From: an uncultured Clostridia bacterium
Lineage (GTDB): Bacteria > Bacillota > Clostridia > Christensenellales > UBA1242
Direction: 5' to 3'
Assembly: GCA_904397185.1 (NCBI GenBank)
Contig: CAJFOL010000006.1
Span: forward strand, 1-13,083
Length of the DNA stretch: 13,083 nucleotides
The translations under genes and the position numbers were made by a program. A model generated the notes under the pieces. That model was not told where the DNA came from, searched no databases, and worked only from the letters and a program-made list of their open reading frames with translations. How positions within the stretch are numbered: position 1 is the stretch's first letter; each line of letters starts with the position of its first letter. Of this stretch, positions 12,350 through 13,083 are shown in pieces.

Positions 12350-13083
12350 ATGAAGGTCGAGATTGCAAAAGATGAACGTGTGGAAGATTTGGAATGCCAT
12401 GGGCTTAAAATTATTCAAAACAAAAATTATTATACTTTTACTTCCGACTCTGTCGTGCTTGCGAATTTTATTAAGTTAAAACCGAAAGACAAATGTGTGG
12501 AAATTGGTGCTGGGTGTGGAGTAATCTCAGTGCTTTTGACTGCGAAAACTCCTTTCGATAAAATCTATGCCTTCGAAATTCAAAGCGAAATGGCAAGACT
12601 TGCTGAGAAAAACGTCCTTTTTAATGATTTGCAAGACAAGATAACAGTTATAAGTGATGACGTTAAAAACTATAAGCAGTATCTTGAGCCTGAGTCAATT
12701 GATGTGGTATTTTCTAACCCGCCGTATATGAAAAATAATTCGCAGAGGAGTAAGAACCCAGTAAGAGATTTGGCTCGGCATGATGAAAGTTTGTCAATAA
12801 CTGAGTTATGCAGGTGTGCCTATGGTATGTTGAAGTTTGGTGGTAGATTTTTTGTCGTTTATACTGCTGAGCGGACCTGCGAACTGATTTTTACTCTTAT
12901 GAAACACAATCTTGAACCAAAGCGAATGTTTTTCACTTCAAATGGCAAAGGAAAGGTTATTTTAGTGATAATAGAGGCGGTCAAGGGTGGCAAGCATGGT
13001 GTTGAGGTGCTTCCAGAACTTGAGACCAATGATGTCAAGGGTGAGTATCTCCAACTTTTGCAAACAAAATATTTTGGGCAAAC
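12350..13083 (+). CDS. yabB: tRNA1(Val) adenine-N6 methyltransferase (YabB/TrmN6 family), cut by the window edge
   Basis: The first 244 codons of an S-adenosylmethionine-dependent methyltransferase run off the right edge. Its relatives methylate adenine 37 of tRNA1(Val) or a comparable target. Translation shows the cofactor motif VEIGAGCGVIS (50-60), an acidic residue after the next strand (AFEIQ, 74-78), and the catalytic NPPY (123-126) of amino-group methyltransferases. The N-terminal DSVVLANF (33-40) region also fits this family. AAAGGAG (12337-12343) overlaps the ricT stop and lies six bases before the ATG, so it is in the holB-ricT operon. In Bacillus yabA lies between these two genes; here the gap is 11 bases. 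Close to full length (family about 240-250 residues), so only the last few residues should be missing. Confidence 0.88.
   Translation, partial: MKVEIAKDERVEDLECHGLKIIQNKNYYTFTSDSVVLANFIKLKPKDKCVEIGAGCGVISVLLTAKTPFDKIYAFEIQSEMARLAEKNVLFNDLQDKITVISDDVKNYKQYLEPESIDVVFSNPPYMKNNSQRSKNPVRDLARHDESLSITELCRCAYGMLKFGGRFFVVYTAERTCELIFTLMKHNLEPKRMFFTSNGKGKVILVIIEAVKGGKHGVEVLPELETNDVKGEYLQLLQTKYFGQ

Noticed and set aside
1..13083. Mobile element, defence system or CRISPR array in the window
   Set aside because: No transposase, integrase, nuclease, toxin-antitoxin pair or regularly spaced repeats are visible; the genes are typical chromosomal families in an even layout.

Overview
This 13.1 kb window looks like ordinary chromosome from a low-GC Bacillota (Firmicutes) bacterium. 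The evidence is the very A/T-rich DNA (about two thirds A+T by eye), AAAGGAG ribosome binding sites, DUF1846, DegV and YitT family proteins, and a Bacillus-like holB-ricT-yabB order at the right end. TAA, TAG and TGA all act as stops, so the standard code is used. An uncultured gut clostridium or a relative would fit, but the sequence alone does not settle the lineage. I see no tRNA, rRNA, CRISPR array, prophage or insertion sequence. No gene-free stretch exceeds 300 bases; the longest is the 237-base divergent region at 1868-2104.

Layout: a small Cys-rich protein of unknown function (1-267, +) faces a DUF1846 protein (383-1867, -). A rightward run follows: a family-28-like glycolipid glycosyltransferase (2105-3391), a DegV fatty-acid-binding protein (3513-4385) and a short-chain dehydrogenase (4450-5256). 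Facing it is a YitT membrane protein (5364-6425, -). Diverging from that is a two-gene operon of a diacylglycerol-kinase-like lipid kinase (6596-7495) and a family-4 glycosyltransferase (7513-8715). Facing that operon is formate-tetrahydrofolate ligase (8887-10455, -). The last unit is the tight operon holB-ricT-yabB (10582 to past the right edge). Each of the three convergent junctions carries one strong A/T-rich hairpin that can terminate transcription from both sides.

How the genes may work together: positions 2105 to 8715 are dominated by genes plausibly connected to membrane lipids. Two glycosyltransferases resemble diacylglycerol glucosyltransferases, one protein is a lipid kinase, DegV proteins bind fatty acids, and YitT is an integral membrane protein. 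Together they could make and recycle glycolipid or an anchor for a surface polymer; this is inferred from context. The right end is the conserved replication/RNA-processing/tRNA-modification neighbourhood.

I found no clearly new system. The best leads are regulatory. At least two genes (holB and yitT), and possibly the lipid kinase gene, have a -10 element placed so that transcription should start at or next to the A of the ATG, with no ribosome binding site: candidate leaderless mRNAs. Several promoters share an extended -10, TGTTAAAAT. Short repeats spaced about one helical turn overlap the holB -35 and lie in the leader of the first glycosyltransferase. Several lipid-cluster proteins also end in unusual lysine-rich tails.
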